A stretch of DNA of 64,000 nt from Eremophila alpestris peregrina (taxonomy: Eukaryota; Chordata; Aves; Passeriformes; Alaudidae), in NCBI GenBank assembly GCA_009792885.1, contig WMCF01000034.1, forward strand, positions 8,540,448 to 8,604,447. The letters run 5' to 3'. Position 1 is the first letter of the stretch. Every line of letters begins with the position of its first letter. Positions 1-12,860 of this stretch are shown piece after piece. Below the pieces are notes generated by a model, which saw only the letters and a program-made list of their open reading frames with translations, did no database searches and was not told where the DNA came from. Made by a program: the position numbers and the translations under genes.

Positions 1-219
1 CAACTCAAACCAGGGGGTAACGCAGTTAGTACATAAGCTTTTGATCTGGGTGAAGAAAAATGTGAATAAGATTTAAGGACAGAACTTTTCTCAACTTCCA
101 ACTACTTATCTAAAGACTCAGAGCACTTATTTTCCATAACACTTATCCAGATATTCCACTGTCCAAGACCTCAAAATTCCCCATTACAAATCTTTTTCCT
201 GTTTGAGAAAGTTGGAAAG

Positions 220-402
220 TCATAGAATCATATAATATGCTGAGTTGGGAGGGACCTGTCAGGATCATTGAGTCCAACTCCTGTCCCAGCACACGACATT
301 TCCAAGAAACACACCATATGCCCAAGAGCAGTGTCCAAACACTTCATGAACTCCAGCCAGGCTTGGTGCTGTGACCACTTTCCTGGGGAACGTCTTCCTG
401 GG
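220..402 (-). mobile_element. CR1 LINE 3' end fragment, reverse orientation
   Basis: Read on the minus strand, this matches the 3' UTR of an avian CR1 retrotransposon. It runs from the segment about a long-gone ORF end (accaagcctggctggagttc), through the typical 'ggagttggactcaatgatcc' stretch, to the terminal 'attatatgattctatgac' at position 220. CR1 copies are normally 5'-truncated and end in short ATTCTATG-type repeats, as here. The copy is diverged and non-coding. Its tail type (GATCC...CAACTCAG.ATATTCTATG) resembles the tail of the SINE at 53722-53833. Family assignment is by pattern recognition; the exact subfamily cannot be given. Confidence 0.88.
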
Positions 403-1810
403 CTTAGATCTTTTTCAGGACATAGAGACTTCATTGTTGAAACTCTGGATTTACAGTATATTTATTTCCCTGAAGAAGTTTGGCAAGTGTGTACCACCTT
501 GAGTGCACTGCTTTAGCTACTGTTGTTGCACTGACTAATACATGGGACTCTTTAGCTCAAAACCATCAGCCAGAGCTACATTTGGCCATTGAAGGGTGTC
601 TTCTTACACCCCCTTGCATTGCCTTGCCCTGCCTTCCCTCTTGTGCTACTCAGGATTGGGATGCTTCTCCACAGTAGTCTGATTCAACCACTTATGCCAA
701 TATCTCAGCAATGATTGTGACTGAAACTGGTTGTGGTTCCCCTACCTTGATTTAATCTCAGTGACCAGTCACAAAGAAAAGAGACCCACATGAACAGCAG
801 GAGTGGGATCAAGCGTTTGTAGGATCCACATGGTATTATGTGAGGACAAGAAGGAAAAGATGTAATGTATTTATGAGTTTCCTAACCAAAAATTGCAGGC
901 ACAATGAAACACATACCTTCTTGTATAATGCAGCACTGAATGTTGCAAAAAGAAAAAAAAAAACAGAAAACTTAAGTGGGAAGAGAACATATGTAATAGG
1001 GATGCATGGAGACAGTCCGAGAGGGGATGAAAAAGGAAAAATGGTTGATGAAAGAAACAGAAGAAAACAAGAGACAATGATACATGATATCACAAGTTAA
1101 ATAGAAAGTGATGAACTATATAATTCCTATTTTATAAAAATAGGCTGAGATATTGTATCCATTATTATATACACATAGATAGACATGTACATACCGTGCC
1201 TTAACATACAAAGAACAGATAGGCTTAGCAGAGTTTTATTCATAGCAGGAAATAAAACAAATTACACTTGCTAAGCACATAACCAAAGAGCATCTGCTAA
1301 TTTAAAAAGATGTCTGAAAGGCAGAAGAGAATGCTCTTCTTTATCTGCATCTCATGGAGACCCTGGGGAATATAATAATATGAATTTAATAAAAGGTTGC
1401 TGTCCTAGGTATTTTTATAAATAAGATAGAGGCTTTGTTATCTAGGCAAGAGGTGTTTTTTTTCTTATTCTAGTTTGGCCAGGCTCTACTTAAGTGAAGC
1501 CTGAAACTACAGACTTCAATTTTTCCTGTCATGCAGTCTTGTTTTGCTTGAGGAAATAAATTTTGCATGCAACAATAATAATTTCAGGGACAGTTCATTA
1601 AAGTAAAAAGAAAACAGCTGCTCTCTAGAGTTCTTGTATTTGCCCCGAAGTGTTCAAGTATGTTTCATATGACACCCCAATATCTTGCCTAGAAAGCTGG
1701 TTAAATTTAAGTAACCTGATGTTTCCCAAACTAGCCCTGGGGGGAGGAGACACTTGGGAATACCCTGATATTAATTATGATGTTGAGTGACAAGCTACTA
1801 CCCCCAGAAA
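403..1810. other. Intergenic, no gene seen
   Basis: AT-rich unique sequence. Open frames here are short, overlap on both strands and show no recognisable protein. A short A-run lies near 950-963. Nothing else is supportable. Confidence 0.7.
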
Positions 1811-1848
1811 AAACAGACAAACAAACAAACAAACAACAACAACAAAAA
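1811..1848. repeat. (CAAA)n / (CAA)n simple repeat
   Basis: Consecutive acaa units give way to caa units and then an A-rich end. This is a short simple repeat and is likely length-polymorphic. Confidence 0.9.
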
Positions 1849-1924
1849 CCTTGAGGCTATTTTGGGCTTTATTTTATGCACAGGGGTCATTTTTATTAGC
1901 AGTAGTGCACTATATTGTTTTTAC

Positions 1925-3060
1925 ACATAGGCATCCTGACACATCAGGGACCTCCTATCCTCAGGATATCTTGCTGTGGATCCTATTGGCCATGATTACA
2001 TGCCAAATTCTCCCTCGCAGGTAGATCCATATCTGCATCATAAGCATTTTCCATGGTAAGGACTCAGCAGGCTGGTCTCGCCAACAAAAATATTTTATTT
2101 CCAGACATCTCTTCTTTCTACTTTTCAAGTCAACCATCTCCTTGAGAAAAGCCATGTCATGGATGACCAGGGCCAGCTGCTGGGCTTGGGCTGTTCCCTC
2201 AGTTTGATGCCACCTGCCTCTCAGTGGATGAAGTTTGACTGGAGGAGCAGCTCAAAGACTGGGTAAATGAGGTCCAGTCAATAGGCATATTTGCTTCCCA
2301 CTGATTAGGAATCAGTGGGAACTCAGTCCAAGACTTGGTGATGTGTTTTGAATATGTATCTATCTCATGCCCCTCCAGAACTTTCTGTTGATGTGAACAC
2401 CAGGATACAAAGTCTGGAAAGGACCAGCAGCCACAGTCTTTTGGGCTAATATTAGGACAGGGAGAAAATAAGCTCCTATGCATGGATACAAAACCTAAGG
2501 AAATGCAACGGAACAAGTTGTATATCAGGCATATATTTTAAGGGTCCATATGAAAGCTGTAAACGTGGATGCTTATGTGGCACTTCTCTCAGGCTAATTC
2601 TTACACAATCTGTGATAAAAATTAATTTAACTGTGTGATTACTTTCTGACACTCAGCTGCATTTTTCTTCTGGTTGCAGTCAGGCCCCTGCCATCCAGCT
2701 TCAGCACCCCACTGCTGCTTCCATCCTCTGGCTTTTGCATTGTCTTTTCTCCCATTGCCAGAGGTCTGCCACAGTGTTGTTCTTGCACAGGAGGAAGACC
2801 ATGTGGCCATTCAGGGCTTGCACTTCAACTGACACAAGCCACTTTGACCATGGTGTCTTTAGAGGGTGTGTCTGGTTTTAAGCCACCACAGTGATGTCTG
2901 TGCTACTACACTTGGGGGCTGAGATCTATGTCACTGAAACTTCTTTGTGCTGAAGCCAATCTATCAGCAAGAAGCATACTGTGGCTCCGTCACTAAGGGT
3001 TTTATGTGTAGTATTTCTACAGTAACTTCATAACACAGCTAGAAAGGGACACAAAATGTT
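1925..3060 (-). other. Unidentified stretch with degraded coding look
   Basis: This block is less AT-rich than its surroundings. On the minus strand it gives several consecutive open pieces in shifting frames. One is at 2199-2516 (105 codons). Another is at about 2701-2850 and contains the peptide EVQALNGHMVFLLCKNNTVA. A third is at 1961-2155. The pieces share orientation but are separated by stops and frame changes, as in an old pseudogene or transposon ORF. I do not recognise the protein. It could equally be chance open frames in a GC-richer patch. Confidence 0.2.
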
Positions 3061-6000
3061 CGGGTAAAAAACCAAACAGATACTCCTCTGGCTGTTATTT
3101 TCAGACAGCTCTGTCAGATCTTTAAAAGCTCAGCCAGTCCTCTCCAGATGCAAAAAGTCCATCAAAGTTTGCCTGCATGACATGGATATGCCAGTCTTGC
3201 TCTGTCTACTTCCTAGCATTATTTAGTCAAGACAGATGAAATTAGGATACAGCTTGTTAAACCTCTCCCTGTCTTCCTTCAGTTGTCGAAAACAAAAGGC
3301 AGTTTTCACTTTTAAGAAGCACTACTTCACCCTAATGCACTTGTGCTCTATCAGTTTGCTGTTTGGGAAAATTTGTGTGGAATTTCTTGTAACCTCATGG
3401 ACATTTTCCTCCCTAGTCAGCATGGCTGTTTCTTGTACTGCCTTTCAGTCATTCCCTTAGTGGTTATTGTACATGTATTCCTCCTTACTCCCTTTTTTTT
3501 AAATTTTATTTTCTTATTTTAATATCCAGGAAGCAGATGCTTCCTCCATTTCTGTCTTTGCAAGGTGTCTAGCACAATGATACAGTGTTTTCCAGGGGCC
3601 TAAGCATCTCTGACTGCTGTAAGCATGCTGAAAATTTAATTCAGTCCAGGGGCATACTAGATTTATGGCCACAAAAACTTCAGCATGGACTGCTCAATAT
3701 CTGTAAATCCTGGACATGGACTGCAACACATGCTCTACCACAATAATAATAATAATTTGTAGCACAATTATGGTTTTCCTTTACCAAAAGCAACATAGAG
3801 GGGCTCATTCAGTGGCTTCATGCTGAAGAGATGTTTTTAACAGCAAAAAAATATTTTCTTCAACTGTCAAAAGTGTGTCCCTGACCTATATTTTATTTTC
3901 TTTTGGATTTATTTTACAATATATAGAGCAATTCAAAAAGTAAGTAATTTCTTTTCCCCTGCATCTACTTGCCAGTCCTGTGTGTTTAATTATTATCGCA
4001 GTGCAAAAGCATGGGTTGGTAGCAATACAGTCATATCCAAGTTGTGCTGTAAGAACAAGAAAATAATGACCAGATTTTAAAATATCATTCTTAACAGCTA
4101 TGAAGAATGCCTTGATCTGCCTTTGCACAATTATTTAAAGTTTGTCCATGGAGACTCAGATTGTCTTCCCACCTACAGCTCTAGGCCAGTTTCAGGTGTC
4201 ACTTTTTAAAAATGAGCATAGAGGTGATTAATTTCTATTGGGTTCTGTGACCCAAAGAAATGTTATTTTAGATGCAAATGCTGGAAATAATTAATTGTTA
4301 CTTAGGGCAAAAGAAGAGACCTGCTTCCTGAGCTTCCTTTCCCACAGTTGTCCTTTAAAGTGAAAGGAAAAAATGCATTATCTCTTACAAAAGTGTGTTC
4401 CTTTGCTAAAACAACTCTGTTTTATAAAAAGCACTATCAAGTCTTCTTGGTGACACCTGAAGACAATGCCAAAAAGGTGAGATTTGAAAGATAGGGACTG
4501 GCTCTGAGAAAGAAAAAGGAGCAAGAATAGTTCCAGTTTCTACTGGAGAGCAGAGTTAAGCACATCTAGATTTAACATGAATTAAACGTTTGAATTTTGC
4601 CATCTCCTTTTTTTTCTTTTTTTTTAAGTGAGCTTGCTCTAGCAGTAATATTATGGTCCCTTGCTTGGCACACAGTTGGATTTTCATTCTCATCAGGGCT
4701 TGCAGGGCAGTAGGAAGGACTCTTTGAGGTGTACAGCTCAGCTGGGTCAAGGTTGGGAGCAGAATCATCTTGTCTGTGTCTAAATTAGGACTTTCTAAGA
4801 AACGAGATGAAAGCTGAACAAAGTACAAAAGTTAATAACTCAATTTCTGCCTCTCATCTTCTTCCACTCTCTCAGCTCATGCCTCTCACAAAACCAAACA
4901 ATTACATTTGACAGCAACCTGAAATACAGACTCACACAGCTTATATCTTGTCTGTCACCAGGATTTAAATATTTCAGGCTTTGGCAACACAGCTGGCTCC
5001 TCACTGATTAGAGCCTGATGAGGCTGGTTTGCTGGCAGGGACAGATTTTATTCATGGCCCTTCAGGTTCTCCGTTTCCCATCTTTAGCCCTTTATTTGCT
5101 CTGGGTAATAGCTGACTTTTTAAACTGCCCTGAGAAGGACTGCAAGAAGAGTCCCATTGTGCACAATGAATGGAGCCCTGGTCTCTCCCCTTCCCCATCT
5201 GTTATGAGAAGGGAAGCCTCTTTAGTCCTTTGACAGACAAGAGGGACACTATCTTTCTTTTAAATTATTACTACTTGAAAAGATTATCTCAGAGCTGTGC
5301 AAGCCCCTCATTGCAGGCTTCATATATGAAAACCTGTTCTTTGTGTAACTTATGCCTTGTCTCTCAAGGGAAAATGAAATAATGACTGCAAAAAATATTT
5401 GAAATCTGCTGGGAAGAAATCCTTTGGGTAACTGGATTTATTGATTCACTGAATACTTTGGCACTTGAAAGGTCAATAAATAACTCAGATGCAAAACTGA
5501 CATAATGGATCAAAGGTAAAAATATACAGACAGACAAACAGAGCAAAAGAAGTTGTATTTTTTATGTATGGGTGTCTTCCAGTGGATGCTTTCTACCAGG
5601 ACTATACTTTCTGGCAAACGTGGCAGTAAGGGTACAACTTCCTGCGTTGCCTTATAGACAACTCCTCAAGACAAATCCCAGACTGGACCTGTCAGTTATC
5701 AAAGGAAATAATAGCTAGTGGATAATTTGGGCCATTTTTCATGGTTGAAGTGACAATTTAAACCCTATTGGGGCATTTCACTGGGTGATTCAAAAAGTAG
5801 GAAAAGGCCAGTTCCTTGCTCCACCATTTTGGAGCTGGGTTGCTGGAGCAAGACTGAAATTCTGAGGTACTCAGGACTCCCCAGTCCCGGAGGCTGTGGC
5901 TCCTCAGAGGATATAAATCTCATCCCCCAGCCATGCTCAAGCAAGTATGAACCATGATACTGACCAGCAAAGAACTTGGATCACAATAAATCCTGAGCCT

Positions 6001-8100
6001 CTTCTATCTTCCCACAAGTAGGGGAGGCAAGGGATAAGAAGGGCCCCACACTCAAGGACTTTAGGACACTAACAGAGCTGATCATTAAGACGATAAGCAG
6101 TGATAAATGCAAACCTTTACTGCATTTGCTGCATTCTGAGCTGTCTTCAGCTTCAGAAACAATATATAGGTAGAGCACAACCCTAGAACATCCATACAAA
6201 AGTAATCTGTTCATAACACGACACATAGCACAGCTGGTGATTATGAACAGTATGGCTATATTTCAGTGGTGCACTAACCAGTCTTAATAAACATTGCCTG
6301 GTTTATCTCTTGGAAATTAAAAAAGTGATTGATGTGCTTCTGAACTAGCATTTCATTTGAGACAAAGTTTTCACTGACTGATAAATACACCAGGCTTGCT
6401 CTGGCATTCCAGCTTATCTCAACTCTGTAGGAATTGTGCTGGAGAAACATCTCCTCAGCCTTTAGGAGAAAAAGCAGGAAGATTGTTCTGAGGCTTATCA
6501 GCCACTCTAGAGTTTGTGCAGCCCATAATTCTTACTCTTAATCTTCAGTAAAAACAGAGGCATTGCTAATGTTTTTAAGGTTAACTGCAGACCTTTTTCA
6601 GCACAGCACCAAAAGCATCCTAATTTCCTTTTCTTGGAGTTCTTGTCCCTCTCTTGGGTTTTCCCAAATCCTCTTCTATAATCCAGTGCAAGGGCTAGGC
6701 AACCAGGAGGGGAAATCCAGGGAGATGAAACCAATTCAGGGCCCTATAGTGCAGGACTAAATGGAAAGGTGATCTTATTTTTTCCCAAATGAAGTTTCTA
6801 ATTGTCTAATCATTCAGCTATAATGTCAGTCAGTGCTTTGATTTTTTTAGGATCTGTTTCATAAGAATTTAAAACACTAAGAATAGCACTTAGAGGTAAT
6901 TTGTGCAAGGGTTAAATGTGGTAGACACAGCTTGAGAGTTTTAATATTATATTCTTTACCCAAGGCAATAGACAGCTTCTTCAGAGTCATTCCATTCTAA
7001 TGTGTAAATGCTGAAAGTAATTAGACTGAGTCCTGTGTGTATTAAAGTATTTAGGAGAAAAAACTTTGGAAAAAGTGACTTTTTATGAGCAGCTGCCAAA
7101 CATTTTATAAAAGTTAGAATTACTTATAAGAAGCTTAATTTCTTTAAAGCAAAAGCTAGTTTAAAACATACAATTTCAGAGAAGTATTTAGGTGTGTTAA
7201 ACTTTTTTTTTTTTAAGATTTCAGTATAGGAATGGACACTGCAACAGCACCCACAGCAATGTCTATTGGCCAAAAATTATGTTAAATAGAAGTCTGCATG
7301 AGAGGAGCTTACCTTTTTGTTAAAAAAGGCAAATTATTTTGTTCATAAGAACTGAAACACCCTTTCTATTTTTAAAACAACAGCCTAAAGGGCTCTGAAG
7401 AATTGCTTACCTGTCACTGTCACTTTGAGGAGAAAATACTTCTTCAGCTCTGAGTATTGAATATGTTTTGTTAGAGATGTCTTCTGTGGTGCACTGGGCT
7501 CCACATTTCTCTCTTCTTAAAATGCAATAGAGACAGCATTTTCCTCTTTCTTTACCCTTTTTTGCAGAGTAAATGTGCACATTCTTTAATGTGGTTTTAT
7601 TTACAGATTTCAAATCCGTCCAAAAGGATCCCATGCCCTCTGATGCCTGCAGTAAGCTCACTGGCTGTTTATGGCCAGAAAGTTAATATTCTGATAGAAA
7701 CTGGGCATAAATAAGAACCAGACCCTACATGACTTCAATCACTGGAAAAGGGTGTCTAAATTAAATGTATGCTATAAAAAGACTTCAGCTTTAGTCATGT
7801 CTGCCTGATGAAATAAGGACATGTGTGTTTAATTAAATATTATCAATTCTTTTAAAATATTCTGCCACCTAATGAAGCCAGTTACCACCTGAACTGTTTA
7901 GATATTTGGCTTCTCTGCCCTTTGATCCTCTTTATCCTGCACATGCTGTCACTGAAAGGCAGAAAGCAGAGCCAAGGGTGCTATTGGAGGAAGCCAGCTT
8001 TCTCAATCATCACCTGCCAATTTTATCAAAGTTAGTATTAAGCATGATGTCAAAAGGCTAATAACAAGGATATCAGTCTCCTTATAATACCTGCATTATC
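3061..8100. other. Intergenic, no gene seen
   Basis: AT-rich unique DNA. It contains a short (AAT)n run at about 3741-3757, a T-run at 4609-4625 and a T-run at 7203-7214. No open frame here resembles a known protein, and no RNA gene or transposon end was recognised. Confidence 0.65.
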
Positions 8101-8124
8101 ACCACACACACACACACACACACA
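8101..8124. repeat. (CA)n microsatellite
   Basis: About eleven uninterrupted CA units. It is a typical dinucleotide microsatellite. Confidence 0.95.
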
Positions 8125-11100
8125 AAAGAAACATGAAAAAAGAAAATTAGGTACCCTTTCAAATCACAGAGTGCTTTGTCTTGCAGCTCTGTCTTGTTAA
8201 TACTTGAGGTAGTGCATAAACATCCGTTTGCCTAATGTAAGAGCTGCCAAATGACCACAGGGGTATTAATTAGAGGAAGAAGTATTTTTTCAGATTTAAA
8301 AAATAAAAAAAAAAAAAGAAGAAGAAATTAGGAAGACATAAATATTGTAATTGTCTTTAGTCATATGGGGAAAACAGGGATCATCTGCCAGAAGCACACA
8401 ACTTCTCATGAGCTCATGGTAAGGATCACTTCTTTGTGGTTTGGGCCATTTTTGACCACTGGAATGTTCACCTTTACATATTTGCATTTGCACACAAATC
8501 TTGGACTGCTCTCTCTGCTTTCTCTGCTCTGAAAAAAAAGGCCAAGGGAAAAGAACTCCTAGAAGGCAGATTATATAAATAGGCTAAGGATTTAGAGGTA
8601 CACAGGTCCATCCTTTGGTGCCTGGGGTACAAAAGGACTGCAGTGTCTTCCTAGGAATGTGAACTCTGTGGGAATTATTTGAACCAGGAATGCTTTGCTT
8701 TTATATGTGTATAATAAAATCCATTGAAGTGATTGTTTGAACAAAATTGGTCAGGAACTGAGCTGTAAAGACCAATCCAATATGTCTGAGAAGGTTAACT
8801 GAACAGGTTGATTGGGATTTTAAAACTTACAAGACAGGCAGACAAAATTTCCAACGTGGCATTTAATTCTGATCTTCATTTTACTCTGTGCTCACAGACA
8901 GCTTGCTAGCCAGGTCATATTTTCTATTTACATCCTGTAAAAGTGCCCTGCTTGTGCATACATGCTGATGAGATTGGGAAGGGAGGGCAACCCAGATGAC
9001 TTTGGATGTTCTTTGAAAAGGGCACAATTACCAGAGAGAAGTTAAATGTAAGAAAGCATGTTCATACAGGGCAAAACTGAATCCTATAGATATTTGAACT
9101 CAGTGTGTGGTGCTACACCAATGCTTAGATTTTTCTCAGTTTGAGTGGGAAGTTGCTTTACTTCCTTCTTTTTTGATACTCTGTTTTCACAGACTGGGGC
9201 TGGGGAGGGTTATTAACACACATGCTCCTACCTTTTACCAGTCAAGCCCAATAGCAATGATACGTTAACTGCTAATCTTAGAATGTCTTATGTACACTGA
9301 GAACATCTGTACATTTATCCTGGTAGTATAGTGTTTACATAAATCTTGTCAATGTACTATACACATCTATTACACATGTAGTCTTTATATTTAAAATTGT
9401 GCTTGCCTAAATATAAATATCAATGCAAAATGTAATATTTTATATAAACACATATTTTACTGCTGTATATATTGTGTGTATACAGAATTTGTTAGGAGAC
9501 AGATACCAAATGCATTTTTAAAGATGGTCTTACTTGGTAAGATGAGAGCTCAGTTGATGTTGTGAATGGCTTGGCAACCTGGGAATGGGATACAAACATT
9601 TACAACTCCGTATCACAACTCCAGATCCAGTCAAAGGCAGAAATGATCAAAAATTATCACTGTCCTGGTAGTTTGGTGATGAGAAAGACTGAGATTGCTT
9701 GCCTTGATCCCTATGGCTCAGCACCTCTGGCACTCAGCAGAAAGAAATGCACAAAACCAGCACTAGCTACCCCCAGGTGTCCCTGGCAGGGAAGGGGTTG
9801 TGCCCCATGGGCCTCCAGTGATGGCTAAGACAGGCATGATCTAGATTTTGTGGTTTTGGTTGAATATTTTTAATATTTGTTTTGGTTTGGATATTTTTAA
9901 TAGCTGCATGAGTTTTATTGTCATTCATATAATTTATCCATCTTTAGACCTGACAGAGCTGTTGCTGATGTGCCTGGATTAACTGGGTGAGAAGTATTTG
10001 CTCAAGAAACAATCCAATGCTGGCTGGATTGGGGTAGGATACTTCCTAAGAGATTGAAGGTGACTGCAGTGTTGTCAGGTTGACTGAGGCAATATGTACC
10101 TCCATACAGGAAAGTCAGAGAAGGAAAAACACCCTCTAGCACAGAGGAATAGGCTTGCACCTTGCCCTCATTTGCACTGGAGAAAACCACAAGATCTCTG
10201 ACTGACCTTCTTTTCTTTCCTGTTATACACTCGCTCAAGAATGAAGAGGCATTTTTATATTTATCTCACTTAACTGTAATGGCTTTAGTGCAAAGAAAAC
10301 ACACACAGTGTGACTTCTGAGGTGGTGTGTAAGAGAATGGGATACTCTGGTAACACAAAAAAGCAGCCCACACCTGTCCTATGGCAAAACATCACCCAGT
10401 GTAGCAGGAGTGAAGGTAAGGAGAGGGCACACAGATACTCTCCCTGATGTAAGTGATGTGGTGTCTGGACCCACATATCCCACTGCACAGAGCCTGCCCC
10501 AAAGTGACATGGACATGCAAGGGGTGGTGCTGGGGCAATGCAGAGTCAGTGCTCTGTAAGTCCTACTGCTCCTAAAAATGCAGGCATCTGTGCTCTGCTG
10601 GGATGCAATACAGCCATCCTATGAATGGAGCCATGGTGGGGCTGCATCGTTTCCTCTCATTCAATTACCAGACAGAAGTCTTGTTCTTGTTACTGCATTG
10701 TCTACATTTTTATTCATCTCTATGGCATCTGACTGGTTTACCTATGTTGAGACATCCAAACTCTTAATTAGACAGATCAAACAATTACATTATACCTGCT
10801 GCCTGAAGGTTTAGCTGTTAGCTCCAAGATCAAGATTTAATCAGTGAGAATGCCTGAACAAAGAGCTATTATGTTGCTGATTATGATTGTTATATTTGTA
10901 TGAGCAATCTCCAAAAATTGATAGAAACCTGTTCTATACAAGCTTGGTTTTCCTCAGTGCTTGCTTTCCCATGGCCCTGTTTCCTTCCCAATTGCCAGTC
11001 TCTGCCTTAATTCAACAAGGATTTTTAACCTTAATTTTTTAAACATTTTTCATGAATGTACTTTCATTACATTAAGATAATTTCACTGCCCATTTCCAAA

Positions 11101-12300
11101 GGGCTACTCCTAAAAAAGAAGAATTTTAATAAATGTAAATTTTCAGGTGTTTTTGCCATTATTGTTCTAATTCGGCCTGTATATGGACTGCATGAAAGAA
11201 AATCAACTAGATGATGTCATGAACAAAGAGATATGCTTAGCTTGAGATTTTGCCCCTTGCTGTGTTCTCCCAGCTGCCTACTAACAAGACAGGTAATGAA
11301 ATACTCATGTAATATTAAAATATTATCATATTAATTAGTACAGAAATGCTGTTAGACCATTCTAGCCTGATAAAATACGCACACTGTCCTGCTGTTCTTG
11401 CTGGTGTAAAGCACTTGGTGGAGTCAATGTGTTTGGACCTATTGTTTATGTGTCAGCAGTTCAGGGCAACTATTTTGCCTCCTACTCTAAAGTAATATAA
11501 AAAGGGTCTGACATTTATTGAAATATAGATTGATATTGGTAGGAATGATTCTTGCCATAGAAGTTGTTTGCTTTTGCTAGTATTGCTTTCAGATGATAGG
11601 TCCAGTTCTTGGAGGTGTGAATGTGGACTTCTGCTTTTAATTTCCTCCTCATATGTTTCTGTTAGATGGCACAGCCAAAGTGTTATCCAGTAAACTTATC
11701 TCTTTGTGCAAGGGACTGTAGTATACTCAGAAATACCCAAGCCAGGTCATGTTTAAATAAATTCAGGATTATCACCTTCTTCAGTGGCCAGAAGTGGCAC
11801 TAGAGATGGGATAGTGTAAAAATGTGAATGTTCCCAAACTTGGGCATAGGAAACCCCATTCATTCTAGTACTCCAGCATAAGGAATATAAATCAAGATTT
11901 CTCATTTTCAAAAAATGAGGTGTAATCAAGTGACTTCTCCACTCTTAAAATGCTGGTCATTTTCAGCTGTGGTTAGCTTCCAGACCAGAAGTCCTACTTT
12001 TGGTTTTTTGAAAAAGTTTTGTTGAATAAGAGTGAATATGATTGAAACACCCAAGGATGGCTACACTGTGTATGAGAACACATTGAGCTCCCATTATTTC
12101 ATTTGCATGGACAGCCTCCTGCGGGTGCATCACCTTATGAGAAGTGCTCAATTTAACCATTTTAGCACAAAATTACAGGGCCTGTCTCTCTGATACTTGC
12201 CTTTCTCACCTGAGGCTTCAAGATAAGCATTTAAGAACACCATCTCTCCTGTCTTCTCTTCACTGATGTTCAAGTAAGAGGTTTATTTAAGCAGACCAGC
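8125..12300. other. Intergenic, no gene seen
   Basis: AT-rich unique sequence. It has an A-rich/GAA tract at 8297-8327 and a strongly AT-rich segment at 9330-9490. The open frame at 9562-9828 has no recognisable features. No gene can be supported. Confidence 0.65.
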
Positions 12301-12359
12301 ACTTGACCTCCCCAGCCACGCTTCTCCCTGCAGTGAAGCTCTGCTGCTGCCCACCTGCT

Positions 12360-12860
12360 GCACGGCAAGATTGCATTCAATCATGGTCCCTGGCACACAC
12401 TGTGAGCTTATAGTTGATGGCTTGCTTGAAGGAGAACAGACCACTAATAAATTGCACAGTCATTACCCTTTATGCATACTTGTTCTAATAGGTGTTGCAG
12501 ATTCCTGCCTCCTAATAAGGAAAGGAAGTAGAAAAACACATAAATTCTCCCGAGGGAGTCAGACAGCCTGAAGCCACCTTCGACAGCTGTTACTGTTGCC
12601 ATGATCACCAAGAGCAAAACACGGATTAGAAAAAAAGAAAAAAAAGATGCATTGGGAGGGATTTTGGCAAGATTTTCTTGGATATGGAATGTGTTTTTCA
12701 CTGTCTCGATATCTAAAGGCTTAGCACTCCTGTGGCACATGATGGAATTTGGAGATTACACCAAAGCTGCAATTAATTAGCCTATAAATGGGTAATTTAA
12801 TTTATTAGAAGTTTTTATTTCTGTTTCTTGCTGCATTTTTAAATGGTGACCTTAAACTCC
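12360..12860. promoter_or_regulatory. Candidate conserved non-coding element
   Basis: Unique non-repetitive sequence with the look of a developmental enhancer. It has dense homeodomain-type cores (TAATTAG within GCAATTAATTAGCC at about 12769-12782, and several TTAAT/ATTA cores up to 12810) next to mixed-composition sequence with few simple repeats. Deserts beside developmental genes such as GAS1 commonly hold such elements. No conservation data were available, so this is inference only. Confidence 0.25.
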
